Below are positions 47,693 through 56,797 of a stretch of 64,000 nucleotides of DNA, one piece after another (within the stretch, counting starts at the first letter, position 1; each line of letters opens with the position of its first letter). The position numbers were made by a program, and so were the translations under genes. The DNA is taken from the NCBI RefSeq assembly GCF_028747805.1, contig NZ_CP114887.1, forward strand, positions 3,328,001 through 3,392,000, read 5' to 3'. The notes below the pieces were generated by a model. The model saw nothing but the letters and a program-made list of their open reading frames with translations. It was not told the origin of the DNA and made no database searches. The DNA comes from Solibacillus daqui. GTDB taxonomy: Bacteria; Bacillota; Bacilli; Bacillales_A; Planococcaceae.

Positions 47693-47716
47693 CTATTCGC
47701 TAAAACCCCATCTTTT
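47680..47716. terminator. Bidirectional terminator overlapping flagellin and ecsB stops
   Basis: AAAGATGGGGTTAGC pairs with GCTAAAACCCCATCTTT, T-rich on the plus side and with TTTTTT on the minus side. The flagellin stop (47690-47692) and the first base pairs of the ecsB stop (47715-47717) both lie in the stem. Confidence 0.85.
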
Positions 47717-48893
47717 ATTTTGACATACGCAATGTCAATTCACTTACAACAATCATTACTATAGGAACTATATAAAACAGTGGCTGCATGACCGCGCATA
47801 ACATCACTATGATTGCTTGTACAACACTTAATTGGCGCAATAACTTTGCAACTGCCTGCTTTCTCGTATCACGTGCAATTGGATAGAGCATATCCATTCG
47901 GAACTCACCAGCGTTCATCAGCGCATATTTTAATTGTAATGTCGTCGCAAAGGCCATTGCCGCTACAACAATCCATGTCACAAATGGAATCGAAATAAAT
48001 AGTGCAATCCCCCCTGCAATTGCAGTTAAACGCACCCATAAGTAAAAGTGGTCATCAGTACGAATAAACGTACGATAAACTAAGTATGCTTGTGTATTTC
48101 CCTTTTTGAAAGCAATCATTTTATAGGCAACATCTAACCATGCACGACGCTTTACCGAACCTTTTAAATGCGGTACATCAGTAAAATAGTTAGCAAAACG
48201 GTAAAAACCCATCATACGATTTTGCTCAAGTTTAATAAAATGCTCATATGGCACAGGGTTGTTCACCGTTTTTTTCATTAAGACAAAAATGTAATACGCT
48301 AGCATTACTAAAAATACTAAAGCAATAAAGCCATCCGCTAATGACATTTGAATTCCTAAAATTGTTACAATTGCACGTACAAAACGATCCAATAGCACCG
48401 CATTGCCACGATTGACAAAACGATAATAAAACTCCGCACGCACATTAAGCCACTTTAAAAATGCTACAAATATGACCGTTAACCATAATGATAATACCGA
48501 TAAATCGGTCGCTGCTTTTAATAATGGAATCGAAACAATAAAAAGCACAACAGGCACAAGCACTTGCGACCAAAAAGTCCAATTCATCGCTTTATTAAAA
48601 TACCCTTGCAACTGACTTTCAAGCGGCAGTAAATACACTTGGTCTGGCTCTTTTAATAATGTTACAGGGCGACTAAACGCAATCACTAATCCGATAATAA
48701 CGGCAATTATCCACTCCGCAGGGAAATCCGGCTCAACCACTTTTAGCCACTCGCTATATTGATAGCCCCCTGCCCCAACAATAAAGACAAGCACAATCGC
48801 AATATGACCTGTAAAGATGAAGCGCATATATTTCATCACTTCGCCAATATAGTGCTCAAATCGCTTCCTCCATACACTATGCATGTTGTTCAT
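47715..48893 (-). CDS. ecsB: ABC transporter permease EcsB
   Basis: Protein of 392 residues with about eight to ten membrane segments, of the normal EcsB length. The segment VWRKRFEHYIGEVMKYMRFI at the N-terminus and SVKRRAWLDVAYKMIAFKKG in the middle are typical. EcsAB affects protein secretion, intramembrane proteolysis by RasP, and competence; the transported substrate is not settled. The ATG is seven bases after AAGGAG and within the end of ecsA. Confidence 0.9.
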   Translation of the reverse strand: MNNMHSVWRKRFEHYIGEVMKYMRFIFTGHIAIVLVFIVGAGGYQYSEWLKVVEPDFPAEWIIAVIIGLVIAFSRPVTLLKEPDQVYLLPLESQLQGYFNKAMNWTFWSQVLVPVVLFIVSIPLLKAATDLSVLSLWLTVIFVAFLKWLNVRAEFYYRFVNRGNAVLLDRFVRAIVTILGIQMSLADGFIALVFLVMLAYYIFVLMKKTVNNPVPYEHFIKLEQNRMMGFYRFANYFTDVPHLKGSVKRRAWLDVAYKMIAFKKGNTQAYLVYRTFIRTDDHFYLWVRLTAIAGGIALFISIPFVTWIVVAAMAFATTLQLKYALMNAGEFRMDMLYPIARDTRKQAVAKLLRQLSVVQAIIVMLCAVMQPLFYIVPIVMIVVSELTLRMSK

Positions 48894-49626
48894 TGTCCTG
48901 CTCCTTTGTCATCGCAATGTACAGATCATCTAGTGTCGCAGTCGGCATATTAAACGCTTTTCGTAAATCATCCATTGTTCCTTGTGCACGTACACGACCC
49001 TCATGTAATAAAATAATGCGGTCACAATGCTTTTCTGCAGTTGATAAAATATGTGTCGACATTAAAATCGAAGCACCCGCCCGTTTTTTATCGTCCATTT
49101 GGTCAAGTAATGATTGAATACCAAGTGGATCTAGTCCTACAAACGGTTCATCGATAATATACAAACTTGGATTCACTAAAAACGCGCACATAATCATCAC
49201 TTTTTGGCGCATACCTTTTGAAAAGTGCGAAGGGAACCAGTTTAAACGCTTTTCCATACGAAATTCTTTTAATAGGCTTTCCGAACGGTCTTTTAATGTT
49301 TTTTCATCTAATCCATAGGCCATCGCCGTTAACTCTAAATGCTCTCTTAATGTCAATTCTTCATATAATACAGGTGTTTCAGGAATATAAGAAAAACTTG
49401 AACGGTATTTATCCATATCCTCTTTTAAAGTTACACCGTTTAGACGAATTTCTCCTGCACGAGGTAAAAGCGTTCCGATAATATGCTTAATCGTGGTACT
49501 TTTCCCTGCCCCATTTAGTCCAATCAAGCCGACAAGCTCACCTTTATTTATTTCAAACGATAAATCTTGAATAACAGGTTTTTTCGTATAGCCGCCTGTT
49601 ACATTTTGAAGTTGTAAAATAGTCAC
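48877..49626 (-). CDS. ecsA: ABC transporter ATP-binding protein EcsA
   Basis: Protein of 249 residues. Walker A GLNGAGKST, family segment YIPETPVLYEELTLREHLELT, signature-like FSKGMRQKVMIMCAFL, Walker B LYIIDEPFVGLDP and switch MSTHIL. GTG 49626 is eight bases after AAGGAG; a GTG three codons earlier overlaps the site. It partners EcsB, which overlaps its 3' end. Confidence 0.94.
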   Translation of the reverse strand: MTILQLQNVTGGYTKKPVIQDLSFEINKGELVGLIGLNGAGKSTTIKHIIGTLLPRAGEIRLNGVTLKEDMDKYRSSFSYIPETPVLYEELTLREHLELTAMAYGLDEKTLKDRSESLLKEFRMEKRLNWFPSHFSKGMRQKVMIMCAFLVNPSLYIIDEPFVGLDPLGIQSLLDQMDDKKRAGASILMSTHILSTAEKHCDRIILLHEGRVRAQGTMDDLRKAFNMPTATLDDLYIAMTKEQDNEQHA

Positions 49627-49795
49627 AGTGGTCACTCCTTTTTCTAAATTTTAGTTTATCAAAAGCTTTTGAAGTTGAACACCGAATGAACCCATTTGGT
49701 GAATGTAAAATGAAATTTTTCCATTATAATAAGATAGTTTTCCATATTTTCTATGTTAAAATGAAAGGAAATATCACGAAAAAGGAGCGACAAAA

Positions 49796-50215
49796 ATGAG
49801 TGATTGCTTATTTTGTAAAATTATCGCCGGAGAAATTCCAAGCTTAAAAGTATATGAGGACGAGCATGTATATGCATTTATGGACATCATGCCCTTAACT
49901 AAAGGACATACCTTATTAATTCCAAAAACACATTGCAAGGATCTTTTTGAAATGCCAGAAGATGTTGCCCGTAATTTATACGCAGCTGCACCGAAAGTAG
50001 CCAACGCGATTAAATCTGCATTCAATCCTGTAGGTATGAATACAATTAACAACAATGGCGCAGAAGCGGGTCAAACGGTGTTCCACTATCATCTTCACCT
50101 TGTACCACGTTATGACGAGACAGACGGCTTAAAATTACAATGGAACGGTCGCCAAGATGAATTTCCACTTGAAGTACTCACAGAAATTTCAGCACAAATT
50201 AAAGCAAATCTATAA
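49796..50215 (+). CDS. hit: HIT-family nucleotide hydrolase/transferase
   Basis: Protein of 139 residues. It shows the zinc-site-like CLFCKI at the N-terminus and the histidine triad HYHLHLVPR near residue 101. HIT proteins hydrolyse adenosine 5'-phosphoramidate-like or dinucleoside substrates. It is divergent from ecsAB, as in B. subtilis. AAAGGAG precedes the ATG. Confidence 0.94.
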   Translation: MSDCLFCKIIAGEIPSLKVYEDEHVYAFMDIMPLTKGHTLLIPKTHCKDLFEMPEDVARNLYAAAPKVANAIKSAFNPVGMNTINNNGAEAGQTVFHYHLHLVPRYDETDGLKLQWNGRQDEFPLEVLTEISAQIKANL

Positions 50216-50222
50216 TCATCTG

Positions 50223-50260
50223 GCGGTACGAAAGGCATTCACTTTTAGTACCGCTTTTTT
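50223..50260 (+). terminator. Terminator of hit
   Basis: GCGGTAC (50223-50229) pairs with GTACCGC (50248-50254), with an inner AAAG/CTTT, followed by six T. Confidence 0.85.
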
Positions 50261-50344
50261 ATCCAAATACAGACAGTCTATGTTTACTATAATTAGAATA
50301 TGGAAATGAGTGTATCAATAACACTCTCGAAAGGACGTAATTCA

Positions 50345-50716
50345 ATGAAAGCAAAATCATTTCTTATTGGGTTAACAACTGGATTAGTTAGTGGCGCTGT
50401 AGTTGTATTATTTTCAGCTCCACAATCTGGTGCACAGCTTCGTCAATATATTGCTAGCAATACGACAGGGGTAAAATCAAAATTACAAGATGTACAAGCC
50501 GAAATTGGCAATGTAAAACAGTCGATTGGAACGCTAAAATCCGAAGCACAGAATAGTATACCTAGTATAATAAATGAATTGAAGGATAACTTCACAGCAT
50601 TTAAAACTGAAATCGAGCCAGAATCAGAAAAGTTAAAACAAGAAATCGAAAATTTACAGAATTCTATAAAAGAAATCGAGAAAATTATCCCTCAAAGCAA
50701 AAATAGCGCACAATGA
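50345..50716 (+). CDS. YtxH-domain protein (YhaH-like)
   Basis: Protein of 123 residues. A hydrophobic glycine-rich N-terminus (FLIGLTTGLVSGAVVVLFSAP) is followed by QSGAQLRQYI and a long charged coiled coil, the YtxH layout. The function is unknown; related proteins are general-stress or transition-state genes. Its place between hit and scoC matches B. subtilis yhaH. ATG 50345 is nine bases after AAAGGA; an upstream in-frame start was rejected. Confidence 0.85.
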   Translation: MKAKSFLIGLTTGLVSGAVVVLFSAPQSGAQLRQYIASNTTGVKSKLQDVQAEIGNVKQSIGTLKSEAQNSIPSIINELKDNFTAFKTEIEPESEKLKQEIENLQNSIKEIEKIIPQSKNSAQ

Positions 50717-50903
50717 ACAATCATTCACGATTAATTCTTTAGAACTATTTCATTCGTAAAAATAGGGTGTTTTAATTCCAAAAATATCATTTTCTAGTAT
50801 TTTTAAATCAACATTTAATTATTCGATTTTTCTAACTTTAAACTTTTTTCTTTTATTGCTATAATATTTTCAAAATGATAAATGAAAGAAGAAGGTGATT
50901 GCT

Positions 50904-51470
50904 TTGACAGAAGATTTATACTCACAAAGAGAGGCTATGCTATTTAGCCAAAGAGTGGCACAATTATCAAAAGCCCTTTGGAAAGCTATCGAAAAAGATT
51001 GGCAAACATGGATTAAGCCTTTTGATTTAAACATTAATGAGCACCACATTTTATGGATTTCGTACCACTTAAAAGGTGCCTCGATTTCAGATGTAGCTAA
51101 ATTTGGTGTCATGCATGTATCTACTGCTTTTAATTTTTCAAAAAAATTAGAAGAACGTGGATTACTCACTTTCTCTAAACGCGATGAAGATAAACGTAAT
51201 ACATACGTGGAGCTGACACCAGATGGCGCAGAGCTAATTTTACGTATGTATGAACATTATCACGATACAGAACATACTATTTTACAAGGTGCGCTCCCAT
51301 TAAAAGAATTATATGGTCGCTTCCCTGAATTTTTAGATGTGATGGCTGTCATCCGAAATATTTACGGTGACGACTTTATCGAAATCTTTGAACGCTCATT
51401 TTTCAACTTTAAAGAAACGATCGATGAAACAGGCAAAAAAATTATTACTGCACCTGCATCTACACTATAA
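50904..51470 (+). CDS. scoC: Transition-state regulator ScoC/Hpr (MarR family)
   Basis: Protein of 188 residues. The winged-helix region [38 protein letters not shown] and the wing [16 protein letters not shown] match B. subtilis ScoC closely. It represses protease, sporulation and peptide-transport genes. The TTG at 50904 is eight bases after AAGAAGG and gives [14 protein letters not shown]; a GTG three codons upstream lies on the binding site. Confidence 0.94.
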   Translation: MTEDLYSQREAMLFSQRVAQLSKALWKAIEKDWQTWIKPFDLNINEHHILWISYHLKGASISDVAKFGVMHVSTAFNFSKKLEERGLLTFSKRDEDKRNTYVELTPDGAELILRMYEHYHDTEHTILQGALPLKELYGRFPEFLDVMAVIRNIYGDDFIEIFERSFFNFKETIDETGKKIITAPASTL

Positions 51471-51483
51471 CCAAATGTTTACG

Positions 51484-51525
51484 AAGAAATGTCCTCATCT
51501 AAAATTTGAAGACATTTCTTTTTTA
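51484..51525 (+). terminator. Terminator of scoC
   Basis: AAGAAATGTC (51484-51493) pairs with GACATTTCTT (51511-51520), followed by TTTTT. Confidence 0.8.
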
Positions 51526-51663
51526 GTGTATAAAAAAGTATAGGCTTTAAAAAAATACATCATTATACTTAAAATGTATTTATTACTTTTAGTTTAATGG
51601 GAAAACATAGAAAGAGGCTGTCAAAAAACGTTTTCAAGACGAGCCCCACATAGGAGGATATCT

Positions 51664-52206
51664 GTGCACTGTTGGAAAACCATTAATATCGAACGCGAGT
51701 ACGGAGCAACACGACTTTATTTACTAGCGATCATCCTGTTCGTTCTTGTATTTTGCTTTTCATACATTGCGTTTAGCTTTAATTTTACAGGCCGGCATAT
51801 AGATCGTTATTTATGGTTGGTCTTTTTAATTGTGCCGATTATTTACCCCCTTCATAAATATTTGCATTATATCGCGCTATTTCATCACAAAAAATCGCTC
51901 GTTTTTCGCTTTAAAATTCAATACCATTTCGTACCCATATTTTATATGCGATTGCAACACGGCATTCCGAAACGTTCTTACATTTTCGCGTTAATAACAC
52001 CATTCGCTGTACTGAACACTGCATTTATTGTAGGGGGATTCCTCTTACCAGAGTTTGCACATTATTTTAGTGTGCTACTTGCTTATCATTGTAGTATTTG
52101 TTTAATGGACTTTTTATATATCAAAAATTTAAAGTCCGCACCAAACAATGCTATAATTGAGGAAACACCAAGAGGATATGAGATTTTAGTACCACTTGAT
52201 CTTTAA
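51664..52206 (+). CDS. DUF3267-like membrane protein
   Basis: Protein of 180 residues with four hydrophobic segments. The segment PLHKYLHYIALFHHKK stands where DUF3267 proteins carry a zincin-like HExxH motif, and here the second position is not the catalytic glutamate. GIPKRSYIFALITPFAVLNT also fits this family. The start is GTG, six bases after AGGAGG. The function is unknown. A small membrane protein gene follows 28 bases later. Confidence 0.68.
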   Translation: MHCWKTINIEREYGATRLYLLAIILFVLVFCFSYIAFSFNFTGRHIDRYLWLVFLIVPIIYPLHKYLHYIALFHHKKSLVFRFKIQYHFVPIFYMRLQHGIPKRSYIFALITPFAVLNTAFIVGGFLLPEFAHYFSVLLAYHCSICLMDFLYIKNLKSAPNNAIIEETPRGYEILVPLDL

Positions 52207-52234
52207 TTTTTTTGCTTAGAGGGGAGGAATAAAT

Positions 52235-52420
52235 TTGTTACTTCTTATCGTAATTTTATTTTCAGTAATATACTTATTCCAAATTAATCGAATGACGGCC
52301 GCATTATGTAGTCGCCGCGAAATTCCAGAAGAAAAACAACCTAAAATTTTCCGCACTATTAATGTACTCATTACTATTTTATTAATTTCCATGTATGTGG
52401 AAGTTCTGTTAGCCGTTTAA
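52235..52420 (+). CDS. Small two-segment membrane protein
   Basis: Protein of 61 residues: hydrophobic N-terminus (LLLIVILFSVIYLF), a charged middle (CSRREIPEEKQPKIFR) and a second membrane helix (VLITILLISMYVEVLLAV). The start is TTG, seven bases after GGGGAGG. It is probably co-transcribed with the DUF3267-like gene. No known function. Confidence 0.65.
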   Translation: MLLLIVILFSVIYLFQINRMTAALCSRREIPEEKQPKIFRTINVLITILLISMYVEVLLAV

Positions 52421-52449
52421 CTTGTAAATCACTCACATTCACAACATTT

Positions 52450-52484
52450 AAAGGTGATGCGCTTAAAATATGCGCATCACCTTT
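52450..52484. terminator. Bidirectional terminator after the small membrane protein genes
   Basis: AAAGGTGATGCGC (52450-52462) pairs perfectly with GCGCATCACCTTT (52472-52484). It lies between convergent genes. Confidence 0.85.
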
Positions 52485-52517
52485 TAAGTCACATAGCTAT
52501 TGTAACTTACCTAAAAA

Positions 52518-52628
52518 TTAGTAAAGAAACGCTGCGCCAACGATAATTAATAAGATAAATAACACAACGATTAACGCAAAGCCTGAACCTGAACCATAAC
52601 CGCCACCATTGTAGCCACTGCCGCCCAT
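52518..52628 (-). CDS. YjcZ-family small hydrophobic sporulation-type protein
   Basis: Protein of 36 residues: a glycine-rich start [16 protein letters not shown] followed by one hydrophobic helix ([18 protein letters not shown]) and a final tyrosine. GGAGGTG precedes the ATG. This matches the YjcZ/YjcM-type family of tiny Bacillus proteins associated with sporulation. The 140 bases to prsA hold only promoter-like sequence. Confidence 0.85.
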   Translation of the reverse strand: MGGSGYNGGGYGSGSGFALIVVLFILLIIVGAAFLY

Positions 52629-52769
52629 ACTAACACCTCCTTTCTCCCTTTATCCTATGCACGTGCTTTTGTAAAACTTAGGCAATCTCGGCATGCAACC
52701 ATTTTGTTTTTAAAACGTTTATGTTATAGTAACTAAAGATTTAAAGTTCAGTTAGGAGCGTAATTAAAC

Positions 52770-53621
52770 ATGAAAAAAACTCTTTTAGCATTAACATTCG
52801 CTGCATCTCTAGGTTTAGCAGCATGTAGTAATCCTGGAGATGAAGTAGTCGTTTCAACAAGCGTAGGTAACATTACGCAAGAGGAATTTTATAACTCAAT
52901 TAAAGAAATTGCCGGTGATCAGCTTTTACAACAAGTGGTTATCGAACAAATCTTAAACGACAAATATGAAGTAACAGACAAAGAGGTAGACGAAGAATTA
53001 GCTGCTGTTAAAGAACAATACGGCGAGGGCTACGAAGCTGCAATAGCTCAAAGTAACTTAACAGAAGATATGTTAAAAACGAACATCCGCTTCAGCTTAT
53101 TACAGGAAAAAGCGACAAAAGATGTTGAAGTAACAGATGAGGAAATTCAAAAGTACTATGACCAAGCCTCTCAAGAATTAAATGCTCGTCACATTTTAGT
53201 TGAAGACGAAGCATTAGCTAAAGAGTTAGTTGCTAAACTAAAAGCTGGTGAAGATTTCGCTAAATTAGCGAAAGAAAACTCTACAGATACTGGTTCTGCT
53301 GAAAAAGGCGGCGAATTAGGTTGGTTCTCAGTAGGAACTATGGTTGAACAATTCAACGATGCAGCGTATGCTTTAGAAGTCGATGAAATTAGTGAACCAG
53401 TAAAATCTGACTTCGGTTACCATATCATTCAAGTTACAGAAAAACGTGATGTAAAAGACTACGGTACACTTGAAGAGAAAAAAGAAGAAATTCGCGATGC
53501 AATCGCTGCTACAAAAGGCGACTGGAATAAAAAAATGGCTGAGTTAATCAAAGAAGCAAAAGTTGAAGTAAAAGACAAAGACTTAAAAGGTGCTTTCGAC
53601 GGCATAACATCAGCGGAATAA
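52770..53621 (+). CDS. prsA: Foldase lipoprotein PrsA
   Basis: Protein of 283 residues. A lipoprotein signal ends LGLAACSN (Cys19). The parvulin peptidyl-prolyl isomerase domain (about 138-230) has [22 protein letters not shown] and [14 protein letters not shown]; SurA-like N- and C-terminal helices flank it. It helps secreted proteins fold outside the membrane. It is encoded close to ecsAB and scoC as in Bacillus. It is a single gene with a strong terminator. Confidence 0.95.
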   Translation: MKKTLLALTFAASLGLAACSNPGDEVVVSTSVGNITQEEFYNSIKEIAGDQLLQQVVIEQILNDKYEVTDKEVDEELAAVKEQYGEGYEAAIAQSNLTEDMLKTNIRFSLLQEKATKDVEVTDEEIQKYYDQASQELNARHILVEDEALAKELVAKLKAGEDFAKLAKENSTDTGSAEKGGELGWFSVGTMVEQFNDAAYALEVDEISEPVKSDFGYHIIQVTEKRDVKDYGTLEEKKEEIRDAIAATKGDWNKKMAELIKEAKVEVKDKDLKGAFDGITSAE

Positions 53622-53630
53622 TCTAAATAG

Positions 53631-53666
53631 AAAAAGCGAAGTCCAACAAATTGGACTTCGCTTTTT
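53631..53666. terminator. Bidirectional terminator between prsA and yjdM
   Basis: A 16-base perfect stem, AAAAAGCGAAGTCCAA (53631-53646) with TTGGACTTCGCTTTTT (53651-53666), with T runs on both sides, between convergent genes. Confidence 0.92.
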
Positions 53667-53667
53667 T

Positions 53668-54003
53668 TTAGTTTTTCTTTACAAATTCTGATTTTAATTT
53701 CATTGCACCAAAACCATCGATTTTGCAGTCGATGTTGTGATCGCCTTCCACAAGACGAATATTCTTTACGCGTGTACCAATTTTTAAAGTAGATGAACTA
53801 CCTTTTACTTTTAAATCTTTAATGACTGTTACTGTATCACCATCTACAAGTAAATTGCCATTCGCATCACGTACAACTAAGCCCTCTTCTTCTACAACTT
53901 CAGCAGTTTGAGGCCATTCATGTGCACATTCAGGACATACAAAATTTGCACCATCTTCATACGTATATTCTGAGCCACATTGTGGACATTTAGGATATTC
54001 CAT
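53668..54003 (-). CDS. yjdM: YjdM/PhnA-family zinc-ribbon protein
   Basis: Protein of 111 residues. An N-terminal zinc ribbon ([22 protein letters not shown]) is followed by the PhnA domain ([39 protein letters not shown]). It was once called alkylphosphonate utilisation protein, but no role in that pathway is shown. The ATG at 54003 has GGAGGT upstream; a longer in-frame start overlaps that site. Confidence 0.9.
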   Translation of the reverse strand: MEYPKCPQCGSEYTYEDGANFVCPECAHEWPQTAEVVEEEGLVVRDANGNLLVDGDTVTVIKDLKVKGSSSTLKIGTRVKNIRLVEGDHNIDCKIDGFGAMKLKSEFVKKN

Positions 54004-54116
54004 TTTACATACCTCCAGCATTTATTCTTCTTCATACTGTCATACTTCTTACCAAGAAACAACTTTAGCTCAATAATTCACGCAAATTCTGCAAAATTCA
54101 CCCAATTTTCTCATTA

Positions 54117-54887
54117 TTAGTATTCACGATTTCCAGTTTCCGTTAACCAAAGCGCAACTCCTAATAATGCGCCACCTAGTGCATTGCCTATTGTTACTGG
54201 AATTAAATTATGAAAAAAATGATCGATTGAAAATACAGCACCCTGTGGAATCATTGATGCTACAGAAAATACCATCATATTGGCAATACTATGCTCGAAA
54301 CCACCTAGTATAAACGGAAAGATACAACAAAAAATCAACGCAATTTTCGCTGTTTCACTTTTCACGCGATATGTACACCAAACTGCCAAACATACTAAAA
54401 CATTGCAATAGATTCCACGAAACAATAGCTCACTAAAACTAGCAGACGTTTTTAGATGCGTTACTTTTTCAACATAGGCAGCTAAATCCCCTACAACATA
54501 GCCGGTCATCATTAATAACCACGCACAAAGATAAGCTCCGACAAAATTGCCACCATAACTAACTATCCAAACTTTTACTAAATCAAGCCACGATGATCGT
54601 TTTTCTAAAGCTCCTATTGTCATGACCAAATTATTGCCCGTAAACAAATCAACGCCACCTAGCATAACCATGCAAAGCGCAATTCCAAATACTGCTGCTT
54701 GTATAATTTTTACATACGGCACTTCTGCAGGTGTGAGCATCCCGCCAATAACGATAAACGTTAACATACCAAATCCTATAAAAAGCCCACCAAGTAAAGC
54801 CAACATCAAATAACTAAAAACACTTCGATTTACTATATTTACTTTTTTTTGTGCTACTGCTACAATTGCTTGAAAAGTTTCATTCAA
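54117..54887 (-). CDS. Formate/nitrite transporter family channel
   Basis: Protein of 256 residues with six membrane segments. FNT features are DLFTGNNLVM in the first broken helix, VSYGGNFVGAYL, and the central histidine region GFEHSIANM. FNT channels pass formate, nitrite or hydrosulfide; the sequence alone does not say which. The start is TTG, seven bases after GAGGT. Intergenic repeat B lies directly upstream. Confidence 0.9.
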   Translation of the reverse strand: MNETFQAIVAVAQKKVNIVNRSVFSYLMLALLGGLFIGFGMLTFIVIGGMLTPAEVPYVKIIQAAVFGIALCMVMLGGVDLFTGNNLVMTIGALEKRSSWLDLVKVWIVSYGGNFVGAYLCAWLLMMTGYVVGDLAAYVEKVTHLKTSASFSELLFRGIYCNVLVCLAVWCTYRVKSETAKIALIFCCIFPFILGGFEHSIANMMVFSVASMIPQGAVFSIDHFFHNLIPVTIGNALGGALLGVALWLTETGNREY

Positions 54888-54917
54888 AAGAAATACCTCA
54901 TTCCCAATAAGTATTCT

Positions 54918-55118
54918 ATCAATTACGCCTCGGCGTAATTGCGTCCAGATTTTTTCAAGCTCGGGGCCACAGGACGTGGGTCAGTCAGCCGTTGTCACAC
55001 GATGTGACGTCTTTAGGCTGACTTCCTCTTTTAAAATTCACCTAAAAAATCTGTGACATCCACCGGAGCTTAACTTGATTCAGCCGGAGTTTGAACTCCC
55101 GCTGAATCAAGTTAAATT
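54918..55118 (+). repeat. Intergenic repeat B, modular nested hairpins
   Basis: It fills much of the 498-base gap between the FNT gene and serC. Order: near-palindrome CAATTACGCC/GGCGTAATTG; GTCCAGATTTTTT, which pairs with AAAAAATCTG further on; CCAC/GTGG around AGGAC; a nested hairpin with outer arms GTCAGCC (54984) and GGCTGAC (55016) and inner arms GTCAC and GTGAC around ACGAT; then a long hairpin with arms AACTTGATTCAG and CTGAATCAAGTT around GGAGTT/AACTCC. It ends CAAGTTAAATT. The rest of the gap (55119-55386) is AT-rich and must hold the serC promoter. Confidence 0.85.
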
Positions 55119-55386
55119 ATACCAAGTTAATTAACAACATGTGTGTGGAAGTTCAAAATACAGTGTTTTTCTTAACATTCGAATGTAAACCACGCTTAAT
55201 ATTCTAATTAAAGCCCACAAAACCGAACATTAAATTTTCACTCAATACAAAAATTCGTGAATTTGATATATGTTCTGCTCTTTTTTGTTTATTGTAAAAA
55301 TTATTTTAAGAATTTTCCCACTTTAAATGTAAAAGGGTATATTATCAAGTAAGAGATTATTTAACTTTACACAAGGAGTGTTTCCA

Positions 55387-56484
55387 TTGACATTTACTAC
55401 AAAACGCGCATTTAACTTTAATGCAGGTCCATCTGCATTACCACTTGAAGTTTTACAAAAAGCACAAGCCGAGTTAGTTGATTTCCAAGGAACTGGCATG
55501 TCAGTTATGGAGCTTAGTCACCGCAGTGCAACTTTTGAAGCCGTACATAATGAGGCCATTGCACGCTTACGTAAGCTTTTCGAAATTCCTGAAAACTACG
55601 AAGTGTTATTTTTACAAGGTGGCGCAAGCTTACAATTCACAATGATTCCAATGAACTTTTTACAAGAAGGTAAAAAAGCAAGTTACATTCAAACAGGTGC
55701 TTGGTCAGAAAAAGCGTTTAAAGAAGCAAAACTTTTCGGTACACCTGTTGAAGCGGCAAGCACAAAAGAAAATAACTACAAAAACATTCCTGCACTTGAA
55801 AATATCAACATTGATCCAGAAGCAGCATATGTTCACTTAACTTCGAACAATACAATTTTCGGTACACAATGGAAGACATTCCCGACAACTGGCGATATTC
55901 CATTAATCGCGGATATGAGTTCTGATATTTTATCGAAAAAAGTAGATGTAAGTAATTTTTCAATGATTTATGCTGGCGCACAGAAAAACTTAGGTCCTTC
56001 TGGTGTAACAGTCGTGATTGCACGCAAAGACTTATTAGAAAAAGCAAACACAAACATTCCAACAATGTTACAATACGAAATACATGTAAAAAACAATTCA
56101 CTTTATAACACGCCACCAACATTCGGTATTTATATGTTAGGTGAAGTATTAAAATGGGTGGAAGAGCAGGGCGGTTTAGACGTAATTGAAAAGCGTAACG
56201 AGGAAAAAGCTGCATACATTTACGATGTTATCGACAACTCAAATGGCTTCTACTACGGTCACGCAACAGAAGATTCTCGTTCACTGATGAACATTACATT
56301 CCGTGTAGCTGACGAAGAATTAGAGAAAAAATTCTTAGCTGAAGCAAAAGAAGCGGGCTTTGTTGGCTTAAATGGTCACCGTTCAGTTGGTGGTTGCCGC
56401 GCATCTGCTTACAACTCAGTACCTGTTGAAGCATGTAAGGCACTTGCTGATTTCATGGTAAAATTCCAACAAGATAATCAGTAA
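55387..56484 (+). CDS. serC: Phosphoserine aminotransferase
   Basis: Protein of 365 residues, PLP-dependent class V aminotransferase. It makes phosphoserine from 3-phosphohydroxypyruvate and glutamate. Features: FNAGPSALPLEVL, MSVMELSHRS, the PLP lysine in YAGAQKNLGPSG (Lys200), NTPPTFGIYM and NGHRSVGGCRASAYN. TTG 55387 is eight bases after AAGGAG; an in-frame GTG three codons earlier lies on that site. Confidence 0.95.
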   Translation: MTFTTKRAFNFNAGPSALPLEVLQKAQAELVDFQGTGMSVMELSHRSATFEAVHNEAIARLRKLFEIPENYEVLFLQGGASLQFTMIPMNFLQEGKKASYIQTGAWSEKAFKEAKLFGTPVEAASTKENNYKNIPALENINIDPEAAYVHLTSNNTIFGTQWKTFPTTGDIPLIADMSSDILSKKVDVSNFSMIYAGAQKNLGPSGVTVVIARKDLLEKANTNIPTMLQYEIHVKNNSLYNTPPTFGIYMLGEVLKWVEEQGGLDVIEKRNEEKAAYIYDVIDNSNGFYYGHATEDSRSLMNITFRVADEELEKKFLAEAKEAGFVGLNGHRSVGGCRASAYNSVPVEACKALADFMVKFQQDNQ

Positions 56485-56498
56485 TTCTTAAAAAATTG

Positions 56499-56526
56499 AA
56501 AATGCTCCCGAGTATGGGGGCATTTT
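56499..56526 (+). terminator. Terminator of serC
   Basis: AAAATGCTCCC (56499-56509) pairs with GGGGGCATTTT (56516-56526), followed by TT. Confidence 0.83.
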
Positions 56527-56570
56527 TTAGTCGATGGTGAAACAAAAATTTTTCAATGAAATCCACATAT

Positions 56571-56698
56571 GAAAAGCGCTAAAGCGCCCTTTTAGCTCCG
56601 AGTGGGCAAAACGCCACGTCCATGTGGCATGCCACCAATGACTCACATCGTGTGAGCCTCAGACATTGGAGAGCCCGATTAGAAAGAATGCGCTTTTC
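56571..56698. repeat. Intergenic hairpin element F with terminal inverted repeats
   Basis: It occupies the 379-base gap between serC and the MFS gene. The ends are perfect inverted repeats GAAAAGCGC (56571-56579) and GCGCTTTTC (56690-56698). Inside: GCCAC/GTGGC around GTCCAT (56613-56628), then a nested hairpin with outer arms CCAATG (56635) and CATTGG (56664) and inner arms CTCAC and GTGAG around ATCGT. Read on the minus strand, the two inner modules match those of elements B and C. Confidence 0.75.
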
Positions 56699-56797
56699 CG
56701 ACTTTCGACAGCGGAATCAAATGGCGCGAGGAGTTGACGCTTTAGCCTAGACATTGTTACAACGGAAAAAATTATTCTTTTCTATATTTTAATAAAA

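Noticed and set aside
51541..51660. Possible insertion-sequence end (AGAGGCTGTC) before the DUF3267-like gene
   Set aside because: Only one short similarity to IS ends was seen, with no inverted partner or transposase remnant.
55083..55100. GGAGTT/AACTCC loop of element B as a tRNA T-arm
   Set aside because: There is no acceptor, anticodon arm or CCA-like end around it; it is only the tip of a long hairpin.
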